Positions 22,146-32,875 of a stretch of 64,000 nucleotides of DNA are shown here, one piece after another. The DNA lies in contig JASJFT010000079.1 in NCBI GenBank assembly GCA_030770425.1, positions 124,001 to 188,000 on the forward strand. The letters run 5' to 3'. This DNA is from Darksidea phi (Eukaryota > Ascomycota > Dothideomycetes > Pleosporales > Lentitheciaceae). The notes beneath the pieces were generated by a model. That model ran no database searches, was not told the origin of the DNA, and saw nothing but the letters and a program-made list of their open reading frames with translations. Each line of letters starts with the position of its first letter. Position 1 is the first letter of the stretch. Position numbers and translations under genes: made by a program.

Positions 22146-23248
22146 ATGTTCACACCCGTCCAAACCACTCTTGGAGCTCTGCTTCTACACCAAGCAACTT
22201 CTCTCCTTCTTTACAGCAACGGCAGCATCCTCGGTGCCTCGGGCTTCACGCGGCGACTTTTCAGCTCACCTACCAAAGGCACAATTGCTTTCTTCGCGGG
22301 CATGGCGGCCAGTTTCTTGCCGTTGACACTGTGGATTCCGGAGGTGGTGACGAAGTTTCCGGAGGTGGTGACGAAGTTTCCGACGGCCCCGGTGACGTTG
22401 GGGCAAGCGTTGGTAACGGTGGGATGTGGAAGTTTGATCGGTTGGGGCACGAAGGTATGGTCTACTACGAGCGTGTAAGAGTAGGGATAGAATCTGGAAA
22501 GATGGGCTGATTGGAAACCATGGTTTAGGCAGCAAATGGCTGTACAAGCGGCCATATGCTCTGCGGTCTCTCCCGCCTAAGCGGCCGCTCCGCCATCGCC
22601 ATAGCAGCCTTCTTTCCCGCGGCCATAATAACCCACCATCTCGTTCACCCCTCCCTCCTCACCGAAGTTTGCACTGGCGACGTACCATGCTATCTACCCG
22701 TCTATCCATCCCGCGAAACAACGGTTTCCCTCGCCCTGCTTACGACTATCACTATCCTCGCCGCTCGAACGATTCCACACCTTGTAGGACGATGGATGAA
22801 GAAAGAGGAGGTAAAAAATGATCCGAATGAACCCGCGCGAATAGCCACACAATTTTTCGCTGGTCTGGAATTCGGTCTTGGACTACATATCACACAGATG
22901 GCGAATCCCGCGAAAGTTGTTTCGTTCCTGTCGTTTCCGAAGTTGGAGGTTTGGGATCCGTCAATGGCCCTGGTCATGGTCTTCGGAGTCCTGCCGAGCT
23001 TGATCGAGAACCAGATCAAGGGATTTAACACGCCACCCTGTTTCAGCGAAACGTTTGATCTCCCAAAGAAGACAGTGAAAGACGTGGACTGGAAGTTCGT
23101 GCTTGGGGCGGTAGTGTTTGGAATTGGATGGGGACTGACAGGAACATGTCCGGGTCCGGCCATTCTGCGAAGCTTTGCTCAGCCTGTATGGGGATTGATG
23201 TGGATGGGCGGGTTCTGGGCTGGAGGGCAGCTACTATCCGATTCCTGA
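22146..23248 (+). CDS. YeeE/YedE-family (DUF395) sulfur-compound transporter
   Basis: Two exons (22146-22454, 22529-23248) give about 342 aa. The protein is nearly all hydrophobic, with about eight to nine membrane segments. It has two pseudo-repeats, each with the family's cysteine signature: NGCTSGHMLCG right after the splice junction, and GLTGTCPGPAIL near the C-terminus. In bacteria, members such as YeeE take up thiosulfate through conserved cysteines. The fungal form is in one chain and probably sits in the plasma membrane or an organelle; substrate is not known here. Exon 1 carries a perfect 21-bp tandem duplication (22338-22379) that repeats PEVVTKF in a loop. The family is mainly bacterial, so ancient transfer into fungi is plausible but not shown here. 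Confidence 0.9.
22338..22379 (+). repeat. 21-bp perfect tandem duplication inside the YeeE-like gene
   Basis: Two identical head-to-tail 21-mers, 22338-22358 and 22359-22379, each encoding PEVVTKF in frame. The perfect identity suggests a recent duplication. Confidence 0.9.
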
Positions 23249-23913
23249 TGAGCAATGTTCCGGAAACCTCTGCTCCATCTCTTCAGCCGCCCCTGGAACA
23301 TCATCAATGAAAGCACTCATCCCTACTCAATCTTTTTCCGGCGAAGGTCCTCCTCGATTAGCGCATTCATCCTTCGGTGTACTATACCACGTACTCTTCA
23401 TATTAGACAAACAGACCTCCAGCATTCGGTGACGGCACTGATCTGTAACGAGTAGGGAAATCGTGTTATATCCCTCTTTTCTCTGTCTTGACCAACAACG
23501 GTTGTCGAAGTGAATAATGCAAATATGCTAGCGTGGAAGAAAGAGTGCCTATGGGCGGTGCCGTAATTTAGATGATATAGAAATTCCCAGAATTGGGGGC
23601 AAGTATGCCGGAAACTAGCAGCTGCGCAGCAACTCAAAGAGTCCGCTCCAACATGTGATAAAGATAATCTCTCCATTTGCGATAAAAAAGCATTTGTGAT
23701 CATCCCGACCATGCCCAGTCGCCTTGCGACGAAAAAATACTAACAAATATGGGGTATGAAACTCCGCCGAAATATGCTGTCCCTGCCTACCCAGATTATG
23801 TCTATGTCCAATAAAAAATTCCGGTCAATCCCCATAACTGGGAAGGAAAAGGTAAAAGTCAAACAATGAAAACCAGCTGGGAAACCAGCAACAGGGGGGT
23901 ATCAGATGCTCGC
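23249..23913. other. 3' flanks of convergent genes; no gene seen
   Basis: About 665 bp between the YeeE-like stop and the GAR-domain protein stop. It presumably contains two 3' UTRs. No coding signal recognised. Confidence 0.5.
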
Positions 23914-26670
23914 TCAATGCTCACCCAACGCCCCACCACGCATGAAGATCCTTTTCGTCCCTCCCACCTTGCCCAAGTCCCCAAAATCAGGCTGTTGCTT
24001 TCTCAAATCCGGCTGCGACTTTTTCAGATCGGGCTGCGATTTCCGTGCAGCTGTTCTGCTCTCGCTCCTGCTTTCACCGCGACTCTCCCCCCGGCTTTCT
24101 GCGCGTATGTTCTGGTTGCTCGGTTGTGGGACGAGATTTCCACTGACGCTGCGCGCTTGCTTCATCATGCCTTCGATCCATTCTAGTTTCTGTTCGCTGA
24201 GGTCGATCCTCTTGGTGGTGGGACCTGCCAGTCCTACTTCGTTGCCCTGCCATGACGCTCGCGAAGAGCCTGTGGAGGGGGATGAGGCATCGCGGCTGCC
24301 GGACGGTGTTGTTGTAAAGTTCGGTTGCGGTGGGGGTGCTTCGTCCGTGGAGACGCCTACACCAACAGGCTTGATGGGCGTAGTATTGGGGCTGCCGCTT
24401 TTGACCCCACCGCTGACGCGTCTGTCGCGCCTGCTCATGACGCTTTCCGGTCGATTGGGGGAGAAGTCCGTGTTTTTGACCTCTAAGCCCATAAGCTCAA
24501 ACTCGCCGTTGCTTGCCGTTCGTCGTCCATGATGCTCAGCGTACTGTCTCAGATACTCGCCCAAATCAGCCCAGCCGCCGCCAACTCGTACCATGACACG
24601 TTCACCGTATTTGCCTACACGTCGAATGGAAAGCTTGAGCGGTTGCTCTTTGCCAGGTTGAGTGAGATGGTATAGTTTGATATCATTGTCACCATTCGCC
24701 GCAGCCGACCTTCGTCCTGAAGCACCGTTAGCCGAGTCGTAATCTTGCTTCACGGGTGACAATGTAAGCTCAGGGGATTTCATGCGACTGAGGGATGGCT
24801 CAGCGCGAAGGAAACCCTTACTGCCTTTGTTTGTAACACCACGCGTAGACTTGCGATTACGAGCGTCAGCTCCTGTTTCTGAGGTGAGGCGAATGTGAGC
24901 AGGTATGGTCGTAAGGATGTCGCATATTTTCCGTTCAAGATCTTCGGCACTCGTGGAGGGGTTTTGAGCAAACTGCGATGGCGGCCACGGTGGAATGGTG
25001 TCGGCGGCTATGTCATCAATACTTTTTGCTAGTCGACGTTTGGTCATGGCTGCGTTGAGGGCAGGACGAGGTGCTTTCGCATTCTGGTTCGTAACGTTGC
25101 GGACTGAAGGAGATTCCTCAATGGGACCGGGTGGACTTGACGAGAACGACATGCTTGAAGCGATCGACTCAGTACTACCACGTCGCAGTCGGGGTGTTTG
25201 TGGGGGTTCTATCGCTGCGTTATCTTGCTCTTCAGTGATATCGACAGCGGGAAACTCTGAGTGGGCACTAGAATCCGGGCGCGCTTGCGTGTCGTCTGAC
25301 AAGCTTTCTTCGATCTCGTTGTGAACCACAGTGTCCCCCTCTTCGAAGACGGATCCGTCAGGAGAGTCATCGACAGGGCTATCGGGCTGAGAGTTGACTT
25401 TTTGGGGTGCATCGTTTTTGGCTGAGTCCTGGGCTGCACTGACATGTTCCAGAATATTCGTCTTGAATGCAGTCATCGATCGCGCGCCTGTTTCATCTCG
25501 TTTCAAAGGAGATGCTGCCTCCAGTGATTGATTGCCGCTCGAAGTTGAAGCACCTTCGGAATGTGCGTCACGCTTCGGCGAGTGATGTTGTTCCCTTGCT
25601 TCCGCCGCTTCATATGCCGTGTTCCTCCGCAACTCGAGATCAATCATCTTCCTGCGCGATTCATGCGTCCATCGTCCAAGGTCCGCCTCCACGCTCTCGA
25701 AGGTATCGATCCAATTGTCGGGCAAGCAATCTTCACGTCCTTCCAGTGTGTCCAACATTTGATCTAGGCGTCGACCCAGATCACTGACTCTGTCTCGCAT
25801 CACTCCCGAAATTGTGTCCAGATTGTCTTTCCAAGTATCCAGCGCAACGTCGGATGTGTCTTTTGGCGATGCTAGTGCCTGCCAGCCCAGGCGCATCGCT
25901 TTCTGTGCCGTCTTCAGATCATCGAGGTATCGAGGAGCTTCCCGAAGGATAGTGACGCGTGCGGTCCATGCACTAAGCCGCTCCTTAAGCTGAAAGTGAT
26001 GTGGAAGCGCAGACAAGAGCGTCTGGGTAATAAGGAAGTTGAAGTCGTCCAGAGGCGTGTAGTTTCGGCGGTCCGCGCCATATCCTGCAGACGACGGTCT
26101 CGACTTGCTTCCCGGATGCATGTCCAGCACATGGCCCTTGAGCTCTTCGATGTCCAACGCGATCAGCTCGTCGCTCATGTCGTCCAGCCGTGCCTCGTGC
26201 GCCTGCACCTCAACCGAAAGCAGCGAGCCCCAGTACTCCAGTGGGGGGAGCTTTTCGGCAATGCCTGTGTCTTTGACATGCTCTCTTATGCGCAGTTCTA
26301 GGCTCTGGCGCCGTCGCTCCCTGTACTCCTCGCTGGGCTGCTCAAAGGACCCAGACCATCCCCACTGCTGGATCTCATCGCACCAGCTCTTCAGCCGCTG
26401 CGCTGCCTTGGCCACGCGCGCTCCCAGATCCCTCTCCGCGGGCGTCAGCGTCTCGATGCAGGCAAAAATCTTGTATTCATCCCGGGTGGTGTCGTAGGGC
26501 ATCGGCCTTTGCGTAAACGCCTGCAGAGTCGTGTGGGGCGATAGGTCGCGAAGGTGACTTTCGTCTGTTGATCCTAGCGTCCGTCCTCTACGTCCACCCG
26601 GCGACATGATGGGTGATGGTGGCCGATATGGAGATATGGGGGGCAGTAGACGCGGCGGGCTTGACAACAT
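23914..26670 (-). CDS. GAS2/GAR-domain protein, putative microtubule-associated
   Basis: A single exon of 918 aa. The first 340 residues are helical and charged, with spectrin-like character (RLKSWCDEIQQWGW, LEYWGSLLSVEVQAHEARLDDM, KERLSAWTARVTILREAPRYL). A long Ser/Pro/Glu-rich disordered part follows. At about 660-715 lies a GAR domain, recognisable by KLSIRRVGKYGERVMVRVGGGW and DLGEYLRQYAEHH. In animals this domain binds microtubules in GAS2 and spectraplakin proteins; in fungi single-GAR proteins are poorly studied. The tail contains short SRGESRGESRSESR and KSQPDLKKSQPDLRKQQPDF repeats, possibly motor or EB-binding linkers. Met codons at 26670 and 26607 are both possible starts; the second gives MSPGGRRGRT. 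Confidence 0.85.
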   Translation of the reverse strand: MLSSPPRLLPPISPYRPPSPIMSPGGRRGRTLGSTDESHLRDLSPHTTLQAFTQRPMPYDTTRDEYKIFACIETLTPAERDLGARVAKAAQRLKSWCDEIQQWGWSGSFEQPSEEYRERRRQSLELRIREHVKDTGIAEKLPPLEYWGSLLSVEVQAHEARLDDMSDELIALDIEELKGHVLDMHPGSKSRPSSAGYGADRRNYTPLDDFNFLITQTLLSALPHHFQLKERLSAWTARVTILREAPRYLDDLKTAQKAMRLGWQALASPKDTSDVALDTWKDNLDTISGVMRDRVSDLGRRLDQMLDTLEGREDCLPDNWIDTFESVEADLGRWTHESRRKMIDLELRRNTAYEAAEAREQHHSPKRDAHSEGASTSSGNQSLEAASPLKRDETGARSMTAFKTNILEHVSAAQDSAKNDAPQKVNSQPDSPVDDSPDGSVFEEGDTVVHNEIEESLSDDTQARPDSSAHSEFPAVDITEEQDNAAIEPPQTPRLRRGSTESIASSMSFSSSPPGPIEESPSVRNVTNQNAKAPRPALNAAMTKRRLAKSIDDIAADTIPPWPPSQFAQNPSTSAEDLERKICDILTTIPAHIRLTSETGADARNRKSTRGVTNKGSKGFLRAEPSLSRMKSPELTLSPVKQDYDSANGASGRRSAAANGDNDIKLYHLTQPGKEQPLKLSIRRVGKYGERVMVRVGGGWADLGEYLRQYAEHHGRRTASNGEFELMGLEVKNTDFSPNRPESVMSRRDRRVSGGVKSGSPNTTPIKPVGVGVSTDEAPPPQPNFTTTPSGSRDASSPSTGSSRASWQGNEVGLAGPTTKRIDLSEQKLEWIEGMMKQARSVSGNLVPQPSNQNIRAESRGESRGESRSESRTAARKSQPDLKKSQPDLRKQQPDFGDLGKVGGTKRIFMRGGALGEH

Positions 26671-27558
26671 GGTGACGGTGTTGAGGTGGAAGGAGCAGTG
26701 CGTGCATGTGGATGACGGGACGGCGTGAGGGCGATGACTACGAGGCCCAAGTACTCTGCTGTTGCTGTAATGTTAGTAGTTAGCACTCCTCTCGGTGACC
26801 TACCTTTGCATTAATGAGTCTGCGCGACCAGTTTGATGTTTGACTGTTTATCCGCAACACCTCAGCGACAAACCGTGCTAGCGGCTAAATCGGGCTTAGC
26901 GTCGTCGCCGGGCCCGAATCTACCGACCTTTTGGTCTGACGTAGCTGCATGCATAACCACGCCTCCACCTTCCGCCCATCTTCACCGCGCTGTAACGATT
27001 GATGCTAGTTTCTAGGCGACACAGCACGCTATGCGGGCTGCTATAGTCCTCCGATTTCACAGGCAGATTGCTAAGTCACTCAGAGCTCACGGCACGCTCG
27101 AACTGAGGATTCGCGCGCAATACGAGCGAGCAAAAATGCGAGCAGTACGGAGTAAGACCTTACGACCGAGATCCGGCCTACATATGGAACAGCGATGTGA
27201 TATCTGCCGCCCGAGACGATTATCCAGGCATCAACAGCTACCCCACCGTGAGCTTCCGTCATCCGGCTCGCCTAGTGATGTCGGATGGCTTTTGATCCAT
27301 GCAGCTGTTCTTGCGACCTTCCGAATAGAGGTTGAAGCTACTCGCATGGCCGTGCAGTTCCTGCCTAGCTACATGTCCCCCACTCCTTCGGCGCCGGCCA
27401 GTCGATAATCTAGTATCATTCCGTTCAGTGCCGCCTTCCAGGGTTTGGAATGGCTCACGGTTGGCGTTAGCTCCAAGCCTGCTCGCTGTCTACTTAAGCA
27501 CACAGTGCTCCGCCCTTAAATGTCATCTTGTGCCGCCGAATATTACTAATTCTTCGCT
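26671..27558. other. Divergent promoter region between GAR-domain gene and peptidase gene
   Basis: About 890 bp between divergent starts. It has open frames on both strands without motifs. I see no RNA gene or repeat. Confidence 0.45.
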
Positions 27559-29837
27559 ATGAAGTTGATATTGGTCTTAATTGCAGCCATTGGCACCCAG
27601 GCGTGCCAGCGCGAGCGCAACTTCAAGCAGCACGCGCATAGCCATGCAGTGAAGCGACAGAGCACGAATGCCACTTTTCCGCCGGTGCTGGACGCAAATG
27701 AGCAGTTGTTGGTTGATTCATTCGACAACACTTCCATCTCAACATGGTCATATTACTACAGTAAGCATGGAGTCTCCAATAGCGAATAATTCTGACATGC
27801 GTCTAGCTCACGGAGCTCATGTTGCTGGTACCAACCGCTCCATGGCTCAATGGACAGCGGACAAGTTCGCCGAGTATGGTTTCACGTCGAGGTTGGACGA
27901 ATACGGTAGGAACCTTCACTCACACATCATTGATGGACGCTAATATCCCCAAGTCGTGTACCTCAACTATCCCGTCTCACATTCGCTTCAGCTCTCGTAC
28001 GCTAACGGCAGCACTTTCTCTGCATCGCTGGTAGAAGACGTGCTCGAAGAGGACGATACCACTAGCTACCCAAACCGAATCCCCACCTTCCATGGCTACT
28101 CTTTCTCCGGCAACGCGTCTGCGGAATACGTGTACGTCGGCAGGGGACAGCGAGTCGACTTCGATCGTCTGATAGCTCTGGGTGTGGAACTTGAAGGCAA
28201 GATTGCGTTGGCAAAGTATGGTGGTCCCTTCAGGGGCCTGAAGGTTAAGAACGCTCAGGATTACAACATGATCGGGATGGTCATCTTCACCGACCCTGTT
28301 GATGACGGGAATATGACTGAAGCAAAGGGCGTCGCTACGTACCCCAATGGCCCTGCTCGAAACCCTTCGTCTGTCCAGAGGGGTAGCGTGCAATTCTTGA
28401 GTATCTATCCCGGCGATCCTACCACCCCCGGCTATGTGTCGAAGGAGGGAGTTCCCAGGGCAGACAAGAGCAACAGTGTGTCTCACATCCCATCGCTGCC
28501 TATATCATGGGTGGACGCGCAACCTATTCTGCAGGCTTTGAACGGGTTTGGCACCAACAGCGTAGAAGTCAACCGCACTGGATGGGTCGGAGCGATTCCC
28601 GGCGTTGATTATAGCACAGGCGTGGGCTCTGGTGCGAGTCTCTCTCTGTCTAACATCATGGAAGACAAGTATACAGCCATCTGGGATGCCATTGGTATCT
28701 ACAATGGCACTAATGAGGACGAGGTCCTTATCATTGGAAACCACCGCGATGCATGGATTGTAGGCGGCGCTGCTGATCCTAACAGTGGCTCGGCCGTCTT
28801 GATCGAGCTTGCAAAGGCGTTCAACAAACTCTCAGAGACCGGGTGGAAGCCGGCACGTACGATTGTGCTCGCTTCTTGGGATGCTGAGGAATATGGTTTG
28901 GTCGGAAGGTGCATTGCCCGTCCACCCCTCTGCAGTTCAAATGCTAATCTGCTGTAGCACTGAATGGGTTGAGGAATACATTCCTTGGTTAAAAACAGCC
29001 GCAGTGTCCTACCTCAACATCGACGTTGCTGTCTCAGGTCCTATCCCGGATTTTTCCGCAACTCCCGACTTACACGCTATTGCCACAGCCATCCAGAAGA
29101 AGATTGTGTACCCATACCGTGGGTCTTCCAACCAGACTCTGTATGATGTATGGCAGGCAACTACTGGCGAGCTTGGTGTCCTGGGCAGCGGCAGCGATTA
29201 CACCGCGTTCCTGCACCGCGGCATCGCCTCGATCGACATGGGCGCTGGAGGCGGCCCCAATGACCCTGTGTACCACTACCACTCCAGCTACGACTCTTAC
29301 CATTGGATGGCGACATTTGGCGACCCAGGCTTCCACACCCACAAGGCTATCGGGCAATACCTGACACTACTCGCCTACCACATGGCCTCTGACCCAGTTC
29401 TCCCTCTCGAGCCTGCAGGCTACGTCCCGGAGCTGAAATCCTATCTTGAAGAGCTTGAAGGGACCATCGCCTCCACTAATGAGACTCTCGATCTCTCCGC
29501 CCTCGTCTCCTCTATTGAAACTTTCAGCTCTTCAGCAGAACAATTTAACGCACTTCGCGAGCTCGCCGTTTCGTCCAACAACACCGAGCTCATCGCCGTC
29601 GTCAACCACAAGGCGCGCGACTTCTCGCGCGGCTTTACGAGCCAAGGTGGCCTGCCTGGACGCGAGTTCTTCCAGCACTTGATCTTTGCGCCTGGATTGG
29701 ATACCGGGTATGCGCCCGTTACTTTCCCAGGCATTACGGAGAGTATTACATTTGAGAAGAACTTTACGCTCGCGCAGGAGTGGGTGGGGAAGACAGCAGA
29801 TGCTATCTTGGTAGCAGCCGATATCCTGAAGACATAA
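27559..29837 (+). CDS. Secreted M28 metallopeptidase, glutamate carboxypeptidase II-like
   Basis: Four exons (27559-27760, 27807-27905, 27954-28908, 28958-29837) join to about 711 aa. A signal peptide (MKLILVLIAAIGTQA) is followed by a Lys-Arg site. A PA-like domain follows (about 120-300: GKIALAKYGG, YNMIGMVIFTDP), then the M28 catalytic domain: NHRDAW and AADPNSGS (ligands H about 362 and D about 372), DAEEYGLVG (catalytic and ligand Glu about 411-412), SGSDYTAFLHR (Asp about 499) and YHYHSSYDS (His about 526). A C-terminal dimerisation-type helical domain ends the protein. All catalytic positions seem intact. The order matches NAALADase/GCPII and transferrin-receptor-like proteins. The likely role is extracellular or vacuolar peptide trimming. 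Many NxS/T sites fit secretion. Confidence 0.93.
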
Positions 29838-30286
29838 AAGTAATTTTTGGGAGTCGGGACCAAAGTTGAATAGATTGGTAGAGGGTTACAGAGAGCTCAC
29901 GCGAGCTTTTGACGAGAAAAGAATCACTCGCTAAATTAATGACTAATTGATTGAATGAACACGAGTTGATACTGCTTAAACTCTTTCAGGTAGTGCTTAG
30001 CTCCGTTCGTCAGGGCACGTGATAGCGAGCTCCGGACTGCATGTGGATGATTATACACACAATTGGGTCCCATTCTCAAGCTCCTTCATATGCTCTTAAC
30101 AATAGCATGCTCATCTTTATCGCTTCACAAAACCCTCAAAACTGTACATGGTAACTTAAGGGAATGGCCTGGATCGCAATCGCGAAACCGCGGTGCTATA
30201 CAGTATAAGAGTATAGGCACTGAAACCCCTTGCATTGGCTTGCGCACCTCATAATCGACTTTAGATACCCTAACAACGATTCTAAG
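29838..30286. other. Spacer after the peptidase gene; no gene seen
   Basis: About 450 bp with no recognisable coding signal. It holds the peptidase 3' flank and upstream sequence of the broken F-box-like gene. Confidence 0.4.
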
Positions 30287-31063
30287 ATGGCGCTCAACCC
30301 GTTCGCGCCGCTTCCGGATGAGCTCATACTCGAGACCTTCGGGCACATTGCCCCGCGGAGACATCGTGGCAAGATTTCACTTGCCGCTACCTTCATCCCA
30401 TTGCATTGCGGTTCTTGCAGGTTAAGATATAAAGCTACAACGTCCCAGACGATCAACGGCTTCTTACCACAAATGGTAGTGAGTGAGTACAAGGGCTCGC
30501 TGAAAGTGTAAAAAAAACATGATTATGCCTGAGAAGGATACCCTGCACTTAGCAAAGTTCTACCCGCAAGCCTGCAAACTCTCCTTTCCGACTTCAATCC
30601 GCTAAACTGTGCTCGATATAGAGTATACCGATATACTACTAGAGCTCATTCGAGAGGGTGCAAAGTGTTCACTAGACAACGTACAGCTTCGATACTTGCA
30701 TCTCCCCATCATGTCCTTGATATTGAAAGAGGCGTGTCTCCAGCACGGAATGCAGTTTGGCTACCACGTATTACGCCTTGTCTTGCATCAAGGTAAGCAA
30801 TTGGCGTGCCAATAGGGATTTTTTTTTTTTTTTTTGCCGAGAAAACGCGCTGACCCAGTGTGCATAGCTGAGTTCAAAGAGGTGGCGAGGAATCTGGCGT
30901 CTTTAGGTCGGTATGGCGTTAAGCTGGCGCATAGATTTGTCCGTACTCATGCTGGATACGGTGAGTTAGTAGGGGTTGTTTGAAGCATTTAGGGATGGAT
31001 GACAACGAGGATGTAGCTGGTGTTGACGAAGAGATGAACGAACATGGTTATGATGAAGAGTAG
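30287..31063 (+). pseudogene. Degenerate F-box-like gene
   Basis: The 5' part encodes MALNPFAPLPDELILETFGHI, an F-box-like opening, then drifts into a stop near 30509. A second frame shows SKVLPASLQTLLSDFN (from 30548), a third LDIEYTDILLELIREGAKC (from 30612). The 3' part still looks spliceable: intron 30792-30868 restores LVLHQAEFKEVARNLASLG, and a further junction leads to GVDEEMNEHGYDEE and a stop at 31061. The 3' intron contains 17 consecutive T (30819-30835). Frame breaks between blocks argue for a pseudogene, though undetected introns could explain part. F-box proteins are SCF ubiquitin-ligase adaptors; the family is highly expanded and fast-decaying in these fungi. The F-box call rests only on the short opening. 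Confidence 0.45.
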
Positions 31064-31222
31064 CGTAAGTGGGAAACCTAAGCCATAGCACCTTCAGGCC
31101 ATGTTGCAACAATTGCTATTTTCAACTCAAGGGTATATCTACCGGCGTACCTACGCCATGTCATCAACAACCACAAACGCCAAACGCTAATGCATACAAG
31201 TCTACTTTTCCTATACCATCGC

Positions 31223-32875
31223 TCAAAACCCCTTCCTCGCGAACCTCTCTAGCGCCGGCCCGTAAGCCTTCTTATCCTTCGCAAACTTCTCAGCCAACTT
31301 CTTGTTCTGCGCCTCCAACGCCTCCCTCGCGCGCACCTTCTCCTCCGTAATGACGTTCTTCTGTCCGCTTTTGCGCAGATACCGTTTCAGCCCACTACTC
31401 CTTCCCCTCTGCTTCTTGCTTAACTTCTTAATCTTGTCCTCTGGCTTAGCATCCAGATCGCGCTCTCTCTTGCGCTGCTCCTCTGACGCCAGGTCTAGGT
31501 TACCCACGAAGTTAGGATTTAGAGATATCATCTCAGGCTGCAGTTTCTCGAGTAGGGCGTGCACTTCGGCTTCTTGGCGCTGTTTGGTGGTTTCGAAGGG
31601 GTTATTTCCGTGTTCGAGGCTGTCGGGGTTGGGCTCACCAGAGCCAGGGACAATAATAGAACTGAAACCGTTCTTGTGCGAGATACCGAGTATATCTTCA
31701 AAAGGGCAGAAGCGGACTCGCGAAATATCTACACCGTTACCACCCCAGTTCATGTAGGGCGCAGGCACTCTGACGTCAGATTCTGGGTTGAGAGAGTAGA
31801 TGTCAGGTCTGTAGATTGAGAGACTGGAGCCCCAGCCTACAGCAGTAACGTTGCGGTCGGATATGGAAATGGTGTGCGCGGGTTGTTTGAGGTGGTGTGA
31901 GTGGAGCTCTTTGAACATTCGGATGTCCCATATACTAAGGCGGCGGTCTTGCGAGGCGCTGACCATGTATCTTCCGCTCTTGTCAACGGCAAGAGCGCGG
32001 ACGGGCCCGCGGTGTGGGAGGAGCTTGACGAGCGGCGTCTGGGTGTTTGGGGACCAGAGTGTAACGAGACCCTTCTGGTGCCCAGCGTGGAGGATGGCAC
32101 TGTGAGGATTCTGGCAGAACGACGTTGGCGGGCCGAGCTTTGTGGGTATCTCAGTGAGCATTTGACCTGTTGAAGTATCCGTATACCGAAGCATTCCAGC
32201 TGTGGAGATGGACGCGAGAAGGAAGTGATATGGCAAAAACTCTATATGTGTCGCCTCCTGATGCTTCTTCAGCTGGTGCACCTCTACGCCGTCCCTTGCA
32301 TAGATGTATACGCAGTTCTTTTGGGCAACTGCGAAATGCTGGTTGTTGTGTAGCCATTTCGCGTCTCGAATGGTTTCGTTGAGCTGCAATTCGCACGCCA
32401 ATTTCGACTCGCGCCAGTCGAAACAAGCCAAATGGCCCTTCCGACTTGCAATAAGAAGATCTCTTCCATTGCGCGTGTACTCTCCCACATCATATGGCCC
32501 CATTTCTAAGCGCAATTCGAAGCTTTGCCTTGCGGTTGCGATGCTGACTGCCTCCCGTATCTCATCTTGCCTGACTTTATATGTCCGTTCCAACTCGTGC
32601 TCCGCCTCAAGCAATCCCGCTTCATTTTCCAAGAGAATCTCCGTATTTTGAGCTTGGAGAGTAGCTTCCTTAGTTTTTGCTTCCTGCGCTTTCAAGCCCG
32701 CACGCAGTTTCTTGTCCCTTGTCGCTTTTACCCTTATCTTATCGCCGCGACCGTACTTTGCTAGTGCGTTTTGCTCGTCCTGGGCAAGTCTCTTCTGTTC
32801 GGCGGTGTCGGCGGGCGCGACCCTCGCGTTCTTCTGGCGTGCGACGGGGGCGTTGGAAGACGACTTTTGCGCCAT
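31223..32875 (-). CDS. UTP7: U3 snoRNP-associated WD40 protein Utp7
   Basis: A single exon; I choose Met at 32875 (MAQKSSSNAPVARQKNARV), giving 550 aa. The frame is open to a Met at 32986, but that extension is hydrophobic and unlike the family. The N-terminal basic coiled-coil region is followed by WD40 repeats (ARQSFELRLEMGPYDVGEYT, GRDLLIASRKGHLACFDWR, GRYMVSASQDRRLSIWDIR) and the BING4 C-terminal domain (PAPYMNWGG, VRFCPFEDILGISHKNGF, NPFETTKQRQEAEV). The C-terminus is Lys/Arg-rich. Utp7 is an SSU processome (90S) component needed for 18S rRNA processing in the nucleolus. It is conserved in all eukaryotes, which makes this a core gene bordering the accessory right half. Confidence 0.95.
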   Translation of the reverse strand: MAQKSSSNAPVARQKNARVAPADTAEQKRLAQDEQNALAKYGRGDKIRVKATRDKKLRAGLKAQEAKTKEATLQAQNTEILLENEAGLLEAEHELERTYKVRQDEIREAVSIATARQSFELRLEMGPYDVGEYTRNGRDLLIASRKGHLACFDWRESKLACELQLNETIRDAKWLHNNQHFAVAQKNCVYIYARDGVEVHQLKKHQEATHIEFLPYHFLLASISTAGMLRYTDTSTGQMLTEIPTKLGPPTSFCQNPHSAILHAGHQKGLVTLWSPNTQTPLVKLLPHRGPVRALAVDKSGRYMVSASQDRRLSIWDIRMFKELHSHHLKQPAHTISISDRNVTAVGWGSSLSIYRPDIYSLNPESDVRVPAPYMNWGGNGVDISRVRFCPFEDILGISHKNGFSSIIVPGSGEPNPDSLEHGNNPFETTKQRQEAEVHALLEKLQPEMISLNPNFVGNLDLASEEQRKRERDLDAKPEDKIKKLSKKQRGRSSGLKRYLRKSGQKNVITEEKVRAREALEAQNKKLAEKFAKDKKAYGPALERFARKGF

